DNA of 64,000 nucleotides. It comes from Polaribacter sp. MED152 (GTDB lineage: Bacteria > Bacteroidota > Bacteroidia > Flavobacteriales > Flavobacteriaceae). The notes below the pieces were generated by a model. It saw only the letters and a list, made by a program, of their open reading frames with translations, searched no databases and had not been told where the DNA came from. The first letter of the stretch is position 1, and every line of letters begins with the position of its first letter. Where the stretch lies: positions 372,001 through 436,000 of the forward strand of contig NC_020830.1 of assembly GCF_000152945.2 (NCBI RefSeq). The letters are read 5' to 3'. The position numbers and the translations under genes are program-made. Positions 50,851-60,174 of this stretch are shown one piece after another.

Positions 50851-51596
50851 TAATCTTTAAGTCTTTTGCTTGCATACATAGCTGCACCTATAATACCTGC
50901 ATTATTTTTAAATTTAGCTACTTTTATTGGAACATCTGTTTCTAAATATTCTTTAAAATTCTCGTATTTCTTACTAATTCCTCCGCCTAAAATTATTAAG
51001 CTTGGTGAAAATACTACTCTAGTATATTCTAATAACTCATCAAAACGAAGTGCCCATTCTTTTAAGGTTAGTTCTTCTTTTTTCCTGATAGAGTCTGCTG
51101 CATAAAACTCAATAATTTCTCCATTCGAATGCAAAAGTTTACCCAATTCTAAGTTAGGAATTAACTTCTTGTTAAAGAACAAGCCAGAGCCAATTCCTGT
51201 GCCTATAGTAATAACAATTGTAACTCCCTTTTCATTCTTACCAGCGCCTAAATTTACTTCTGCAACACCTGCTAAATCTGCGTCATTGCTAATAAAGAAA
51301 GGTAATTTCGTTTCTTTTTTAAATAGTTTATCTACCTTAACATTTAACCAGTCTTTGCTTAAATTACCTGTATGAATGCATTTTCCTTTTACTATAGTAG
51401 TTGGGAAACTACAGCCAACAGCTTTGGTCCAATTAAAGTGATCTGTCATTTCTTTAATTACCTTTGCAACAGCCACAGGAGTTGCAGGTTTTGGAGTAGG
51501 AATTCTGTGTCTTTCTGTAAGTAGTTCACCTGTTTTTGTATTTACAATAGCAGCCTTAATACCTGAACCACCAACATCTATTCCTAATATCTTCAT
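50850..51596 (-). CDS. ppgK: Polyphosphate glucokinase (ROK family)
   Basis: The 248-residue ROK kinase has [15 protein letters not shown] (phosphate-1), the PPGK-like [13 protein letters not shown] segment, [13 protein letters not shown] with the catalytic Asp, and [15 protein letters not shown] proteins of this length and N-terminus match polyphosphate/ATP glucokinase. The zinc-binding CxCGxxGC motif of other ROK kinases is missing, as in PPGK. It phosphorylates glucose using polyphosphate or ATP. It lies between the methyltransferase and the M48 gene in one run. Confidence 0.88.
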   Translation of the reverse strand: MKILGIDVGGSGIKAAIVNTKTGELLTERHRIPTPKPATPVAVAKVIKEMTDHFNWTKAVGCSFPTTIVKGKCIHTGNLSKDWLNVKVDKLFKKETKLPFFISNDADLAGVAEVNLGAGKNEKGVTIVITIGTGIGSGLFFNKKLIPNLELGKLLHSNGEIIEFYAADSIRKKEELTLKEWALRFDELLEYTRVVFSPSLIILGGGISKKYENFKEYLETDVPIKVAKFKNNAGIIGAAMYASKRLKD

Positions 51597-51602
51597 AATA
51601 TA

Positions 51603-52397
51603 TTATTTAAATTCTCTTTGTCTTTTAGCCTCAAAAATAACAATTGCAGCAGCAACAGAAACATTCATAGAATCTATTTTACCTTGCATTGGTATATTAA
51701 TGTTTTGTGTAGCTTTATCTCTCCAAATCTCAGATAAACCAGTAGCTTCTGTACCCACAACTATTGCAGAAGGTTTTTTATAATCTTCTAAATGATATTT
51801 ATTAGAGTTTTGCAATGTTGCTGCATAGATAGAAATCTTATTTTCTTTTAGAAAGGTAATAATTTCTTCTGATGTACCAACAGCAATCTGGTTGGTAAAC
51901 ACACAACCCACACTAGATCTTATAATATTTGAATTATATAAATCAGATTTTGGATTTGCAATAATTACAGCATCTACATTAGCAGCATCTGCAGTTCTTA
52001 ATAAAGCACCAACATTTCCAGGTTTTTCTAAACTTTCAGCAATTAAAATTAAAGGATTTTTATTTGAAAAGCTAATTTCTCCAAGCGAAAAGCTTTTTGC
52101 GTTAGCTACAGCAATAATGCCTTCTGTAGAATTTCTATATGCTAATTTCTCGTAAACTTCTTTCGATATTTCAATCACTTCAGTGCTGCTATCAATTAAA
52201 GTATCAACAGCTGTTTTTTGTATTAAATCAATACAAAACAATACCGTTCTAAAAGTATAATTGGCTTTTAGTGCTAAGTTAATTTCACGTAAACCTTCAA
52301 TAATAAATAAACCTAGCTTTTTTCTTTCTCTAGATTTTTCTTGAAGTTTTAACAGTCCTTTTATGTAAGTGTTTTGTGAACTTGTAATCTGTTTCAT
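51603..52397 (-). CDS. SpoU/TrmH family RNA 2'-O-methyltransferase
   Basis: The 264-residue protein has an N-terminal substrate-binding domain (about 1-95) and a SPOUT knot domain: [19 protein letters not shown] (motif 1), [13 protein letters not shown] (motif 2), and [18 protein letters not shown] (motif 3, the trefoil-knot AdoMet site). It methylates rRNA or tRNA; the exact site is unknown (RlmB-like N-terminus is possible). Confidence 0.92.
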   Translation of the reverse strand: MKQITSSQNTYIKGLLKLQEKSRERKKLGLFIIEGLREINLALKANYTFRTVLFCIDLIQKTAVDTLIDSSTEVIEISKEVYEKLAYRNSTEGIIAVANAKSFSLGEISFSNKNPLILIAESLEKPGNVGALLRTADAANVDAVIIANPKSDLYNSNIIRSSVGCVFTNQIAVGTSEEIITFLKENKISIYAATLQNSNKYHLEDYKKPSAIVVGTEATGLSEIWRDKATQNINIPMQGKIDSMNVSVAAAIVIFEAKRQREFK

Positions 52398-52486
52398 TAA
52401 GGCAAATATACCTAATTGTAAGTATTGTTTTCAACTATTAAATTTTCAATATTACAATACGAAATAAAAATTTAAATTATGAAAAA

Positions 52487-52939
52487 ATGAAATTTATTGC
52501 ATTGCTGTTTATTGGATTGATAACAATGACGTCTTTTACAACTTCTAATAAGATCAACTCTGTTGTAAAACTTGAATTACCAGAAGGAAACGTAGATCAA
52601 AATGGTTGGGGTTCTTGGAAAACTACAGATTGTTTTAGAGGATTAGATTTTAGAGTGAAACGTAAGAAAAGTAGCTACTCAACAAAAACGGAATGGCTTG
52701 TTCAGTTTAGAAATAGGTACAATAATAAAATTTATTTCAATTTTGAAATTGTTCCTTATTCTCAAAGAAGTGCTATTAGAAAATCTCAAAGAACAACCAA
52801 CAGAACAGATTTAAATGCGAATACCACAGAACGAAATTCTCATTATAGATATTTAGAAGAATCAAATACGGTTTATGTTCATGTAAACCGAGTAAGATTT
52901 AATAAAGATGGTTCTCAACCTTACAGTAATTGTGATTAG
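52487..52939 (+). CDS. Small secreted protein of unknown function
   Basis: The 150-residue protein has a signal peptide (FIALLFIGLITMTSFTT) and then a basic, aromatic region with NGWGSWKTTDCFRGLDFRVKR and a second Cys at the C-terminus (SNCD), a possible disulfide. I do not recognise a family. A three-codon ORF (ATG AAA AAA TGA, 52479-52490) overlaps its start, which could couple translation. It is bounded by its own terminator (52961). Confidence 0.75.
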   Translation: MKFIALLFIGLITMTSFTTSNKINSVVKLELPEGNVDQNGWGSWKTTDCFRGLDFRVKRKKSSYSTKTEWLVQFRNRYNNKIYFNFEIVPYSQRSAIRKSQRTTNRTDLNANTTERNSHYRYLEESNTVYVHVNRVRFNKDGSQPYSNCD

Positions 52940-52960
52940 TAATTGTAATTTGATTAATTG

Positions 52961-52992
52961 AAAAAGGCTCGCAATTTGCGAGCCTTTTTTTT
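52961..52992. terminator. Bidirectional terminator after the small secreted protein
   Basis: GGCTCGCAA and TTGCGAGCC pair perfectly, flanked by an A-run and a T-run; it also lies 14 nt after the minus-strand amidohydrolase stop at 53006. Confidence 0.9.
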
Positions 52993-53005
52993 GAAATTAG
53001 ATTAT

Positions 53006-54301
53006 TTATTCTGATTTGTATTTGTTAGAATAACGTTTCCATAATTCAGTTTGATGTGTTTCTAAACTAATATCTCTTCCTTGAATAAAGGCTTTAGATA
53101 AAATGTTAGTTCTCATATCTAAAGCATCGCCTTCAGAAATAAATAGGGTAGCATCTTTACCAACTTCTAATGTACCAACCATATCAGAAATTCCTAATAT
53201 TTTGGCACTGTTAGAGGTTATCATTTTTAATGCATCTTCTTTATTTAAACCATGAGCAGCAAATGTACCCGCATAAAAAGGTAAATTTCTAGTATTCATT
53301 CTTTCCATTTGCCCTTCCATACCAACAGCTACAGTAATTCCTTTATCCATTAAAGTTTTTGCAATAGTATAGGTATAATCGTAAGCATCATCTTCAGAGT
53401 TTGGATTTCTATGAGGTCTTTCTAAAACAACGCCAATATTATTTTGCACTAAAAGATCCGTAACACTTTCTGCGCCTTCAGCATGTACTAAAGCTATACT
53501 TTTAACTCCAGCATTTTTAGCAATAGTAATTGCGTCTGTAATTTCTTTCTGACCATTTACATGAATAAATAATCTTTGAGAACCATCAAACAAGCCTTTC
53601 ATTGCTTCAAAAGGTAAGTTGATTGTTGGTTTTTGTCCAGCTAAATAATTTTTAGCATTGGCAAAATACATTGCAATATCATCTGTGTTTTTACCATATC
53701 TTGTATCTGGTTTTAAAGCAGGATCTTCTCCTAACCACCATCTACCTCTTGTAAAGCTACTTGGCCAATTCATATGGATAGCATCATCTACCTTGATAGC
53801 TGCATCTTCCCAATTCCAAGCATCTAATTGCACTATTGATGACGTACCAGAAATTGAACCACCTCTTGGTGTAATTTGAGCCATTAAAACTCCATTTGGT
53901 CTCATAGATTCTACAACTTTACTCTCAGCATTGTAAGCAATTAAACTTCTAATATGAGGATTGTTTATACCAATTTCATCTACATCTACACTGGCTTTTA
54001 CTGCATCAATTTCTGCTAAACCTAAAGATGCATTTGCAGCGATAAAGCCTGGATAAATATGCTTTCCTTTTGCGTTTATAACAGTTCCCATTCTTGCAAT
54101 TCTCATCATTGCAGAACCTACAAAAGTAATTTTACCTTCATTAAACATAATTAATGAGTTTTCAATTACTTCTCCATTTCCTAAATGGGCAGTTGCACCT
54201 TCAATTGAAATGGCAGTGCTCTGTTTGTCTGCAGGTGTTTGTTGTGCTATCATATTTCCTATGCAGAAAAATACTAATAGACTATATATTATTTTTTTCA
54301 T
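53006..54301 (-). CDS. Amidohydrolase-like protein (short partner)
   Basis: The 431-residue protein has a signal peptide (IYSLLVFFCIGNMIAQQ) and an amidohydrolase-family fold (composite domain plus TIM barrel: KITFVGSAM, HIYPGFIAANASLGL, GDALDM). The metal-binding HxH that should follow the strand HIYPGFI is replaced by AANAS, so it is probably not an active metallohydrolase. It lies 6 nt after the 987-residue gene and may form a complex with it. Function unknown. Confidence 0.82.
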   Translation of the reverse strand: MKKIIYSLLVFFCIGNMIAQQTPADKQSTAISIEGATAHLGNGEVIENSLIMFNEGKITFVGSAMMRIARMGTVINAKGKHIYPGFIAANASLGLAEIDAVKASVDVDEIGINNPHIRSLIAYNAESKVVESMRPNGVLMAQITPRGGSISGTSSIVQLDAWNWEDAAIKVDDAIHMNWPSSFTRGRWWLGEDPALKPDTRYGKNTDDIAMYFANAKNYLAGQKPTINLPFEAMKGLFDGSQRLFIHVNGQKEITDAITIAKNAGVKSIALVHAEGAESVTDLLVQNNIGVVLERPHRNPNSEDDAYDYTYTIAKTLMDKGITVAVGMEGQMERMNTRNLPFYAGTFAAHGLNKEDALKMITSNSAKILGISDMVGTLEVGKDATLFISEGDALDMRTNILSKAFIQGRDISLETHQTELWKRYSNKYKSE

Positions 54302-54307
54302 CTGTTC

Positions 54308-57271
54308 TTAGTTTTTAAGTTCTTCTAAAGTATCACAGTGAAAGTTGATATCTCCTCTTTTCATTGGTACTTTTGTTTTACCACCATTCATCTTTTCGTT
54401 CAACATCATATTGATAAGTTTACTTTTTTCTTCTTTAATTGCTAAACGCTTTTTAGCGTCTTCGGCTCTATCAAAAAATACTTTACCATCAATAATTGTT
54501 TTTTCTACTTTAGCATAAATAGACATTGGGTGATTGCTCCATAACACAACATCTGCATCTTTACCTTCTTTAATACTACCCACTTTGTGATCGATATGTA
54601 AAAGTTTAGCAGGATTAATAGTTACAGTTTTCCAAGCTTCTAATTCAGACATTCCACCATATTTTACTGTTTTAGCAGCTTCTTGGTTTAAACGTCTAGA
54701 CATTTCTCTATCATCTGAATTAATAGCGACAGTAACACCAGCATTATGCATTATTGCAGCATTGTAAGGTATTGCATCATTAACTTCGTACTTGTAAGCC
54801 CACCAGTCAGAAAAGGTAGAACCTCCAACACCATGTTCAGCCATTTTATCAGCAACTTTATAACCTTCTAAAATATGTGTAAATGTATTGATGTTAAAAT
54901 CGAACTTATCTGCAACTTTCATTAACATATTAATCTCAGATTGCACATAAGAGTGACAAGAAATAAAACGTTCTTTATTTAAGATTTCAGCCAATGTTTC
55001 CATTTCTAAATCCTTTCTATAAGGTTGACCACTTTTCTTTAAAGCATCGTATTCCTTTGCTCTAGTAAAATAATCTGTAATCATTTGTTCTACACCCATT
55101 CTAGTTTGTGGAAAACGAGTTCCATTGCTACTTCTAGATTGTTTTACATTTTCACCTAAAGCAAATTTGATGAATTTTGGAGTGTCTTCATAAATCATGT
55201 TTTCTGCATTTTCTCCCCATTTTAGTTTGATAATCGCTGAACGACCTCCAATAGGATTTGCAGAACCATGTAATATTTGTGCAGTTGTTGTACCTCCAGA
55301 AATATTTCTGTAAATATTAATATCTGTAGGATCTACTACATCTTCAATAGTAACTTCTGCTGATGAGTTTTGAGCTCCTTCATTAATAGATGATGCAGCA
55401 ATATGTGAGTGTTCATCTACAATACCCGCAGTTAAATGTTTACCTGTACCATCTATTTCAAAAGCTCTCCTTGCTTTTAATCCTTGTCCAATTTCAGCAA
55501 TTTTACCATCTTTTAGTAAAACATCTGTATTTTCTAGGATTCCTGCATCTTCACTTGTCCAAACTGTTACGTTTTTAATTAAAATTGTTTGTTGTTCAGG
55601 TTGAACATAATTACCAAAACCAATGTTAGGATAACTTACAGGCATAACCATAGGAGCACTATTATCTGTCTCGTTTTTCTTTTTAGGACCACCTTTTGAA
55701 TTAGCTACTTTTTTACTCGCGGACCAAGTTGTTTCATTTCCTTGGGTATCAAAAGCAGTTCCTTGCATTACATTAGAATTGTTGATGACTTTACCAAGCA
55801 TTCTAGTGTAACCTGAATCTTCATTTAATGTAATAGAAACCCAATCATCTTTAAAAGAAAATTTAGATTTAATCTTTTTATCTCCTTGCTTAATTGAACC
55901 CTTTTGTTTTGCTCCAGAACCTGTAATAGATAACTGATAATTTTGATTATTTACAGACAACATATAATCGCCAGTAATATCTTTTACATTCATATCAGTA
56001 ATTACATTTTTGGCTCCTTGTACCCAATTTTCAAAAATTTTGGTACTTGAATCAAAAACATTACCAGAAGTAATTATAAAATTTGCATAACTACCTGTTT
56101 TTAAATTACCAATAGAAGAATTTCCTAAAATAGTTGCAGGTACTGTAGTTAATGCAGCTAGTGCTTTAGTTTCATCAAAACCATATTTAATGGCCTTCTG
56201 TAAGTTTTTATGGAATGATTTAACTGATTTTAATTCATGCGTAGTTAAAGCAAAATTTACTCCATTTTTAGAAAGTACACTTAAATTCGATGGCTCTTGA
56301 TTCCATTTACGCATATCTCTTAAAGAAATTTGTTGCGCTAAAAGTGGATTAGAAACATCGTAAGCACTGCTAAAATTAATAGGAATAATAAAATTGGCAT
56401 TGGTTGCTTTAATATCAGCAACTCTTTCATATTCATCTCCAGAACCAACAATGGTAAATTGAACTCCAATTTCATCGCCAACTTTATCAGCTCTTAAAGC
56501 ATCTAAATGATTTCCCGTTTCAAAAATTTGAGTTAAACCTTTATTAGCGTTTAAAGCCTCTAAAGCCATGTCTTTATTCTTCATATTACCTTTAGCATAC
56601 CAATCTGCATCTAAATAAGTTTGACGTAATAAAGCCATTGCACCCATTCTTGAACTTGGATAAGCTTGTCTTGATTGCACACTTTTTTGAAATGAAAAGT
56701 ACTGTCCAGATTTTGTATCTAGAATTCTGTAAGCATCTGATGCATTCGGATTTAGAGCAATTAATAAACCATTTCCTCTAATAATACCATCTTGCATGTG
56801 CGTATTTACAACTCCAAACCCAGCATTAATTAATTCTTTAGCTTTTTTAGAATCGAATTTAAAATCAGAAATAGGGTTGGTGTCTGGTCTAATGTGATCA
56901 TTCCAATAATATCCTTCCCTAGAAGCATCATATTGTGTACCTCTAGTTCTGCTTGTAGCTCTTTTAGGTTTACTAATACCAAAACCTGAATAGGCGTCTA
57001 TAAATGACGGGTATATTGTTTTACCTTCTAAATCTGTTGTTATTGTTCCTTCAGGAATCTTAACAGATTTACCAACAGCATCTACTTTGCCATCTTTAAT
57101 AAGCAATGTTGCATTTTTTAAAACCTCTGTTGGTGTAACATAAATAGTTGCATTTGTAAAAGCAAATGCCGTGTTTTTGGTTGTTTTTACTCCAGAATCT
57201 GTAGGAAAATATTCCTGTGCATGAGATACATGCAGCGTAAAGAAAAAGAGTAATAAGATTAGTTTTCTCAT
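54308..57271 (-). CDS. Tandem amidohydrolase-like protein (one degenerate half)
   Basis: The 987-residue protein has a signal peptide (LILLLFFFTLHVSHAQE) and two amidohydrolase units. In the first (about 35-425) the expected HxH after IYPSF is IDAYS; no metal ligands. The second (about 560-960) has H621-S-H623 in IVDEHSHIA, His in FISCHSYV and FTHILEG, and Asp in AINSDDREM, so this half should bind metal. Between the units (about 435-530) is a beta-rich segment. It starts the operon with the short partner at 53006. Substrate unknown; related proteins are annotated as peptidases, imidazolonepropionase-like or dipeptidase-like. Confidence 0.85.
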   Translation of the reverse strand: MRKLILLLFFFTLHVSHAQEYFPTDSGVKTTKNTAFAFTNATIYVTPTEVLKNATLLIKDGKVDAVGKSVKIPEGTITTDLEGKTIYPSFIDAYSGFGISKPKRATSRTRGTQYDASREGYYWNDHIRPDTNPISDFKFDSKKAKELINAGFGVVNTHMQDGIIRGNGLLIALNPNASDAYRILDTKSGQYFSFQKSVQSRQAYPSSRMGAMALLRQTYLDADWYAKGNMKNKDMALEALNANKGLTQIFETGNHLDALRADKVGDEIGVQFTIVGSGDEYERVADIKATNANFIIPINFSSAYDVSNPLLAQQISLRDMRKWNQEPSNLSVLSKNGVNFALTTHELKSVKSFHKNLQKAIKYGFDETKALAALTTVPATILGNSSIGNLKTGSYANFIITSGNVFDSSTKIFENWVQGAKNVITDMNVKDITGDYMLSVNNQNYQLSITGSGAKQKGSIKQGDKKIKSKFSFKDDWVSITLNEDSGYTRMLGKVINNSNVMQGTAFDTQGNETTWSASKKVANSKGGPKKKNETDNSAPMVMPVSYPNIGFGNYVQPEQQTILIKNVTVWTSEDAGILENTDVLLKDGKIAEIGQGLKARRAFEIDGTGKHLTAGIVDEHSHIAASSINEGAQNSSAEVTIEDVVDPTDINIYRNISGGTTTAQILHGSANPIGGRSAIIKLKWGENAENMIYEDTPKFIKFALGENVKQSRSSNGTRFPQTRMGVEQMITDYFTRAKEYDALKKSGQPYRKDLEMETLAEILNKERFISCHSYVQSEINMLMKVADKFDFNINTFTHILEGYKVADKMAEHGVGGSTFSDWWAYKYEVNDAIPYNAAIMHNAGVTVAINSDDREMSRRLNQEAAKTVKYGGMSELEAWKTVTINPAKLLHIDHKVGSIKEGKDADVVLWSNHPMSIYAKVEKTIIDGKVFFDRAEDAKKRLAIKEEKSKLINMMLNEKMNGGKTKVPMKRGDINFHCDTLEELKN

Positions 57272-57364
57272 TTAGTTTGAATTAATTTGAATTAAGTTTC
57301 TAAATTAGAGATTACCTAGTTGATTAAAGGCTAAACCAACTAATTTAACATAATTTTAAGAGAT

Positions 57365-58441
57365 TTAAATCTGCTTAGAATCCTCTAGATAAGAGATAAG
57401 TAGGTCTACAACATAATTGTAAGAATCTGTTCCTTTAGCTTGTTTGTTGGCTTTCAAATAAGCATTGTATCCTTTTTTTAACAAGGGCTCAAAAGGATTT
57501 TTATATTGTTGCCAAAATCCATAGCTGGCGTTAAAATCTTTAATCACTCCTTTATTAACAGTTCTCCAAAGTTGTGCAGAAAGTTCAGGATTTCTTTTTC
57601 TTATTTCAGAAATGCTGTAGCCAAATGCCATTCTATAACTGGCGTATTTAAAATAAATATCGTCATTATAATTAGCCGCTAAAAAACCTACAAAATTTGC
57701 TTCATTTTCGGCAGCAAAACCTATTTGATGTGCAATTTCATGACAGGCTGTTGTTGGAAAACTTGTTTTTGAAATTCTATCATTTACTTGCGCTTCTCCT
57801 GTTAACGGATTTAAGTAACCAGATGTTCCATTGTAACTTTGTAGAGTACTCATTAATGAACTTTTAATAGAAGGCACCTTATATTTTAATTGAGGAAAAT
57901 CGTTCTCTAAGTTTTTATAGCCTTTTAAAGAAATTTTATACAAATCTTCTGTGCTATAAGGGCTTTTAACTTGTATGGTATCATTCTTTGTGATTTTTAA
58001 ATGATAGTTATTAAGCTGAGAAATAATGTATTCTGTACTTTTTTGTAATTGTTCTGTAGTGTATTTTTTTTGTTGATAACCCAAGTTTTTTGCCAAAGGT
58101 TCTCTGTAATAATTTAAGCCCCAGAACAAGTAAAAACAGAAATATAGTATTGATAAAAAAGCAACAAAATTTGTAGTTTTAATTAGAAAATTTTTAAATT
58201 TCGTCTTAATTAGTAAATATAAAGAACGCAAAAAAAGAAGAACGAAAATAGCCAGAAAAACGTCCCCAACTGAATAAGGTATCCATCCAAATAATCTTCT
58301 AAGTAAAATGGAGATGTAAGGATACATTCCATTAGAATAATATTTTTCAATTACTGCAGGATTATTTTCTGCCAAATGCATTAAAAGCATCTGTACAGGC
58401 AATAATAAAGCAAGAAAAATATAATTTTTATTCCATTTCAT
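57365..58441 (-). CDS. DUF3810 family membrane metalloprotease-like protein
   Basis: The 358-residue protein has three N-terminal helices (about 8-130: ALLLPVQMLLMHLA, VGDVFLAIFVLLFLRSLYLLI, FLSILYFCFYLFWGLNYY) and a soluble part with HEIAHQIGF (HExxH zinc motif, about residue 235) and ENEANFVGFLA as a likely third ligand. This is DUF3810. It may be an inner-membrane zinc peptidase. It lies alone on the minus strand, divergent from dnaB. Confidence 0.85.
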   Translation of the reverse strand: MKWNKNYIFLALLLPVQMLLMHLAENNPAVIEKYYSNGMYPYISILLRRLFGWIPYSVGDVFLAIFVLLFLRSLYLLIKTKFKNFLIKTTNFVAFLSILYFCFYLFWGLNYYREPLAKNLGYQQKKYTTEQLQKSTEYIISQLNNYHLKITKNDTIQVKSPYSTEDLYKISLKGYKNLENDFPQLKYKVPSIKSSLMSTLQSYNGTSGYLNPLTGEAQVNDRISKTSFPTTACHEIAHQIGFAAENEANFVGFLAANYNDDIYFKYASYRMAFGYSISEIRKRNPELSAQLWRTVNKGVIKDFNASYGFWQQYKNPFEPLLKKGYNAYLKANKQAKGTDSYNYVVDLLISYLEDSKQI

Positions 58442-58566
58442 GAAGGTAAAAATAGCAATTCAATTTTAAAGGCTACTGGTTATTAACAAGATAATAACAA
58501 TTTTGTTTACAATAAATGTTCACAAATTAATGTTAAGAAAGATAAAGGCTAATCAACCTAAAAAAG

Positions 58567-58574
58567 TACATTTG
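58567..58574 (+). promoter_or_regulatory. -7 element of dnaB (leaderless)
   Basis: TACATTTG is an exact TAnnTTTG match ending 5 nt before the dnaB ATG, so the transcript should start at or beside the start codon. The -33 TTG is not evident. Confidence 0.6.
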
Positions 58575-58579
58575 TGTCA

Positions 58580-60103
58580 ATGGAAAAAACGAATACGATA
58601 GCAGGAAAAAAGATTGATAAATCCAGAATTATTAGTCTTGAAAAAGGTAAAATTCCACCACAGGCAGTAGAGTTAGAAGAAGCTGTGCTAGGTGCAATGA
58701 TGATTGATAAAAAGGGAATAGATGATGTAATTGACATTTTACATTCAGACGCTTTTTACGATGCGAAACATCAAGAAATTTATGCTGCTATTTATGAATT
58801 GTTTCAAAATTCACAACCTATAGATATTTTAACAGTTTCTAACTTGTTGAAAAAGAATGGAAAATTAGAAATGGTTGGTGGCGATTTTTTCTTGATTCGT
58901 TTAACGCAAAAAGTAGCATCATCTGCACACATAGAATTTCATGCTAGAATCATTCTTCAGAAATATATCCAGCGTAAATTAATATCAATATCATCAGAAA
59001 TAATAGAAAGTTCTTATGATGAATCTACAGATGTTTTTGATTTATTAGATGAAGCAGAAGGGAAATTGTTTGAAGTTACTCAAGGAAACCTTAAAAAGAG
59101 TTCAGAAGATGCAGGTTCACTTGTAAAACAGGCCTTAAAAAAGATTCAAGAAATTGGTAATCAAGAAGGAATGTCTGGTTTAGCTACTGGTTTTACAAAG
59201 CTAGATGCTTTAACTTCTGGTTGGCAACCCTCAGATTTAATTATTATTGCTGCTAGACCAGGTATGGGTAAAACAGCATTTGTAATTTCTATGGCAAAAA
59301 ATATGGCCATTGATTTTAATCATGCAGTTGCTGTATTTTCATTAGAGATGTCATCTGTTCAGTTAATAACAAGGATGATTTCTTCAGAAACAGGATTAAC
59401 ATCAGAAAAATTAAGAAAAGGAAATTTAGAGCCTCATGAATGGGAGCAGTTAAATGTTAAAGTAAAACGTTTGTCTGATGCTCCAATTTTTATAGATGAT
59501 ACACCATCATTATCAATTTTTGATTTACGTGCAAAGGCAAGACGTTTAGTTTCTCAACATAATGTCAGAATTATTGTAATTGATTATTTACAATTAATGA
59601 CAGCAGGAGGAAATGGAAAAGGTGGTGGAAATCGTGAACAAGAAATCTCTACAATTTCTAGAAACTTAAAAGCCTTAGCAAAAGAATTATCTGTACCAGT
59701 AATTGCACTTTCGCAATTGTCTAGGGCAGTAGAAACACGTGGAGGATCTAAAAGACCTTTACTTTCAGATTTACGTGAATCTGGAGCCATTGAGCAAGAT
59801 GCAGATATTGTGAGTTTTATTTTTAGACCAGAATATTATGGAATGACAGAATGGGATGATGATGAACATACACCTTGTGAAGGTCAAGGAGAATTTATTG
59901 TTGCCAAACATAGAAATGGTGGTTTAGATAATATTCGTTTAAAGTTTACAGGACACTTAGCTAAATTCTCAGATTTAGAAGAAGGCTTTAGTTCTGAGTT
60001 CCAGTCTTCAATGAATGCAGATTTTCCAGATGAATTTTCTGTAAATCAAAGAATAGAACCAAAAGATGCTTTTGGTAGTGATGATGATGACGTACCTTTT
60101 TAA
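58580..60103 (+). CDS. dnaB: Replicative DNA helicase DnaB
   Basis: The protein (507 residues from ATG 58580) has the N-terminal helical domain (ELEEAVLGAMMIDKKG), the RecA-like domain with Walker A ARPGMGKTAFV, Walker B IVIDYLQLM, and the C-terminal LSDLRESGAIEQDAD motif with GEFIVAKHRNGG (arginine-finger region). It unwinds DNA at the replication fork as a hexamer. A GTG at 58574 in the same frame lies inside the -7 element, so ATG 58580 is chosen. The terminator at 60131 follows. Confidence 0.97.
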   Translation: MEKTNTIAGKKIDKSRIISLEKGKIPPQAVELEEAVLGAMMIDKKGIDDVIDILHSDAFYDAKHQEIYAAIYELFQNSQPIDILTVSNLLKKNGKLEMVGGDFFLIRLTQKVASSAHIEFHARIILQKYIQRKLISISSEIIESSYDESTDVFDLLDEAEGKLFEVTQGNLKKSSEDAGSLVKQALKKIQEIGNQEGMSGLATGFTKLDALTSGWQPSDLIIIAARPGMGKTAFVISMAKNMAIDFNHAVAVFSLEMSSVQLITRMISSETGLTSEKLRKGNLEPHEWEQLNVKVKRLSDAPIFIDDTPSLSIFDLRAKARRLVSQHNVRIIVIDYLQLMTAGGNGKGGGNREQEISTISRNLKALAKELSVPVIALSQLSRAVETRGGSKRPLLSDLRESGAIEQDADIVSFIFRPEYYGMTEWDDDEHTPCEGQGEFIVAKHRNGGLDNIRLKFTGHLAKFSDLEEGFSSEFQSSMNADFPDEFSVNQRIEPKDAFGSDDDDVPF

Positions 60104-60130
60104 AACTTAAAAATTTTATAAAATATTCTA

Positions 60131-60170
60131 AATACACAATTGCTTTCTAGTAATTGTGTATTTTAGTTTT
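60131..60170 (+). terminator. Terminator of dnaB
   Basis: AATACACAATT and AATTGTGTATT (60131-60141/60152-60162) are perfect 11-bp arms followed by a T-rich tail. The next gene starts at 60175. Confidence 0.8.
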
Positions 60171-60174
60171 TAAT

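Noticed and set aside
54302..54307. A frameshift joining the two amidohydrolase-like genes
   Set aside because: The 431-residue product has its own signal peptide at the start, so it is a separate gene.
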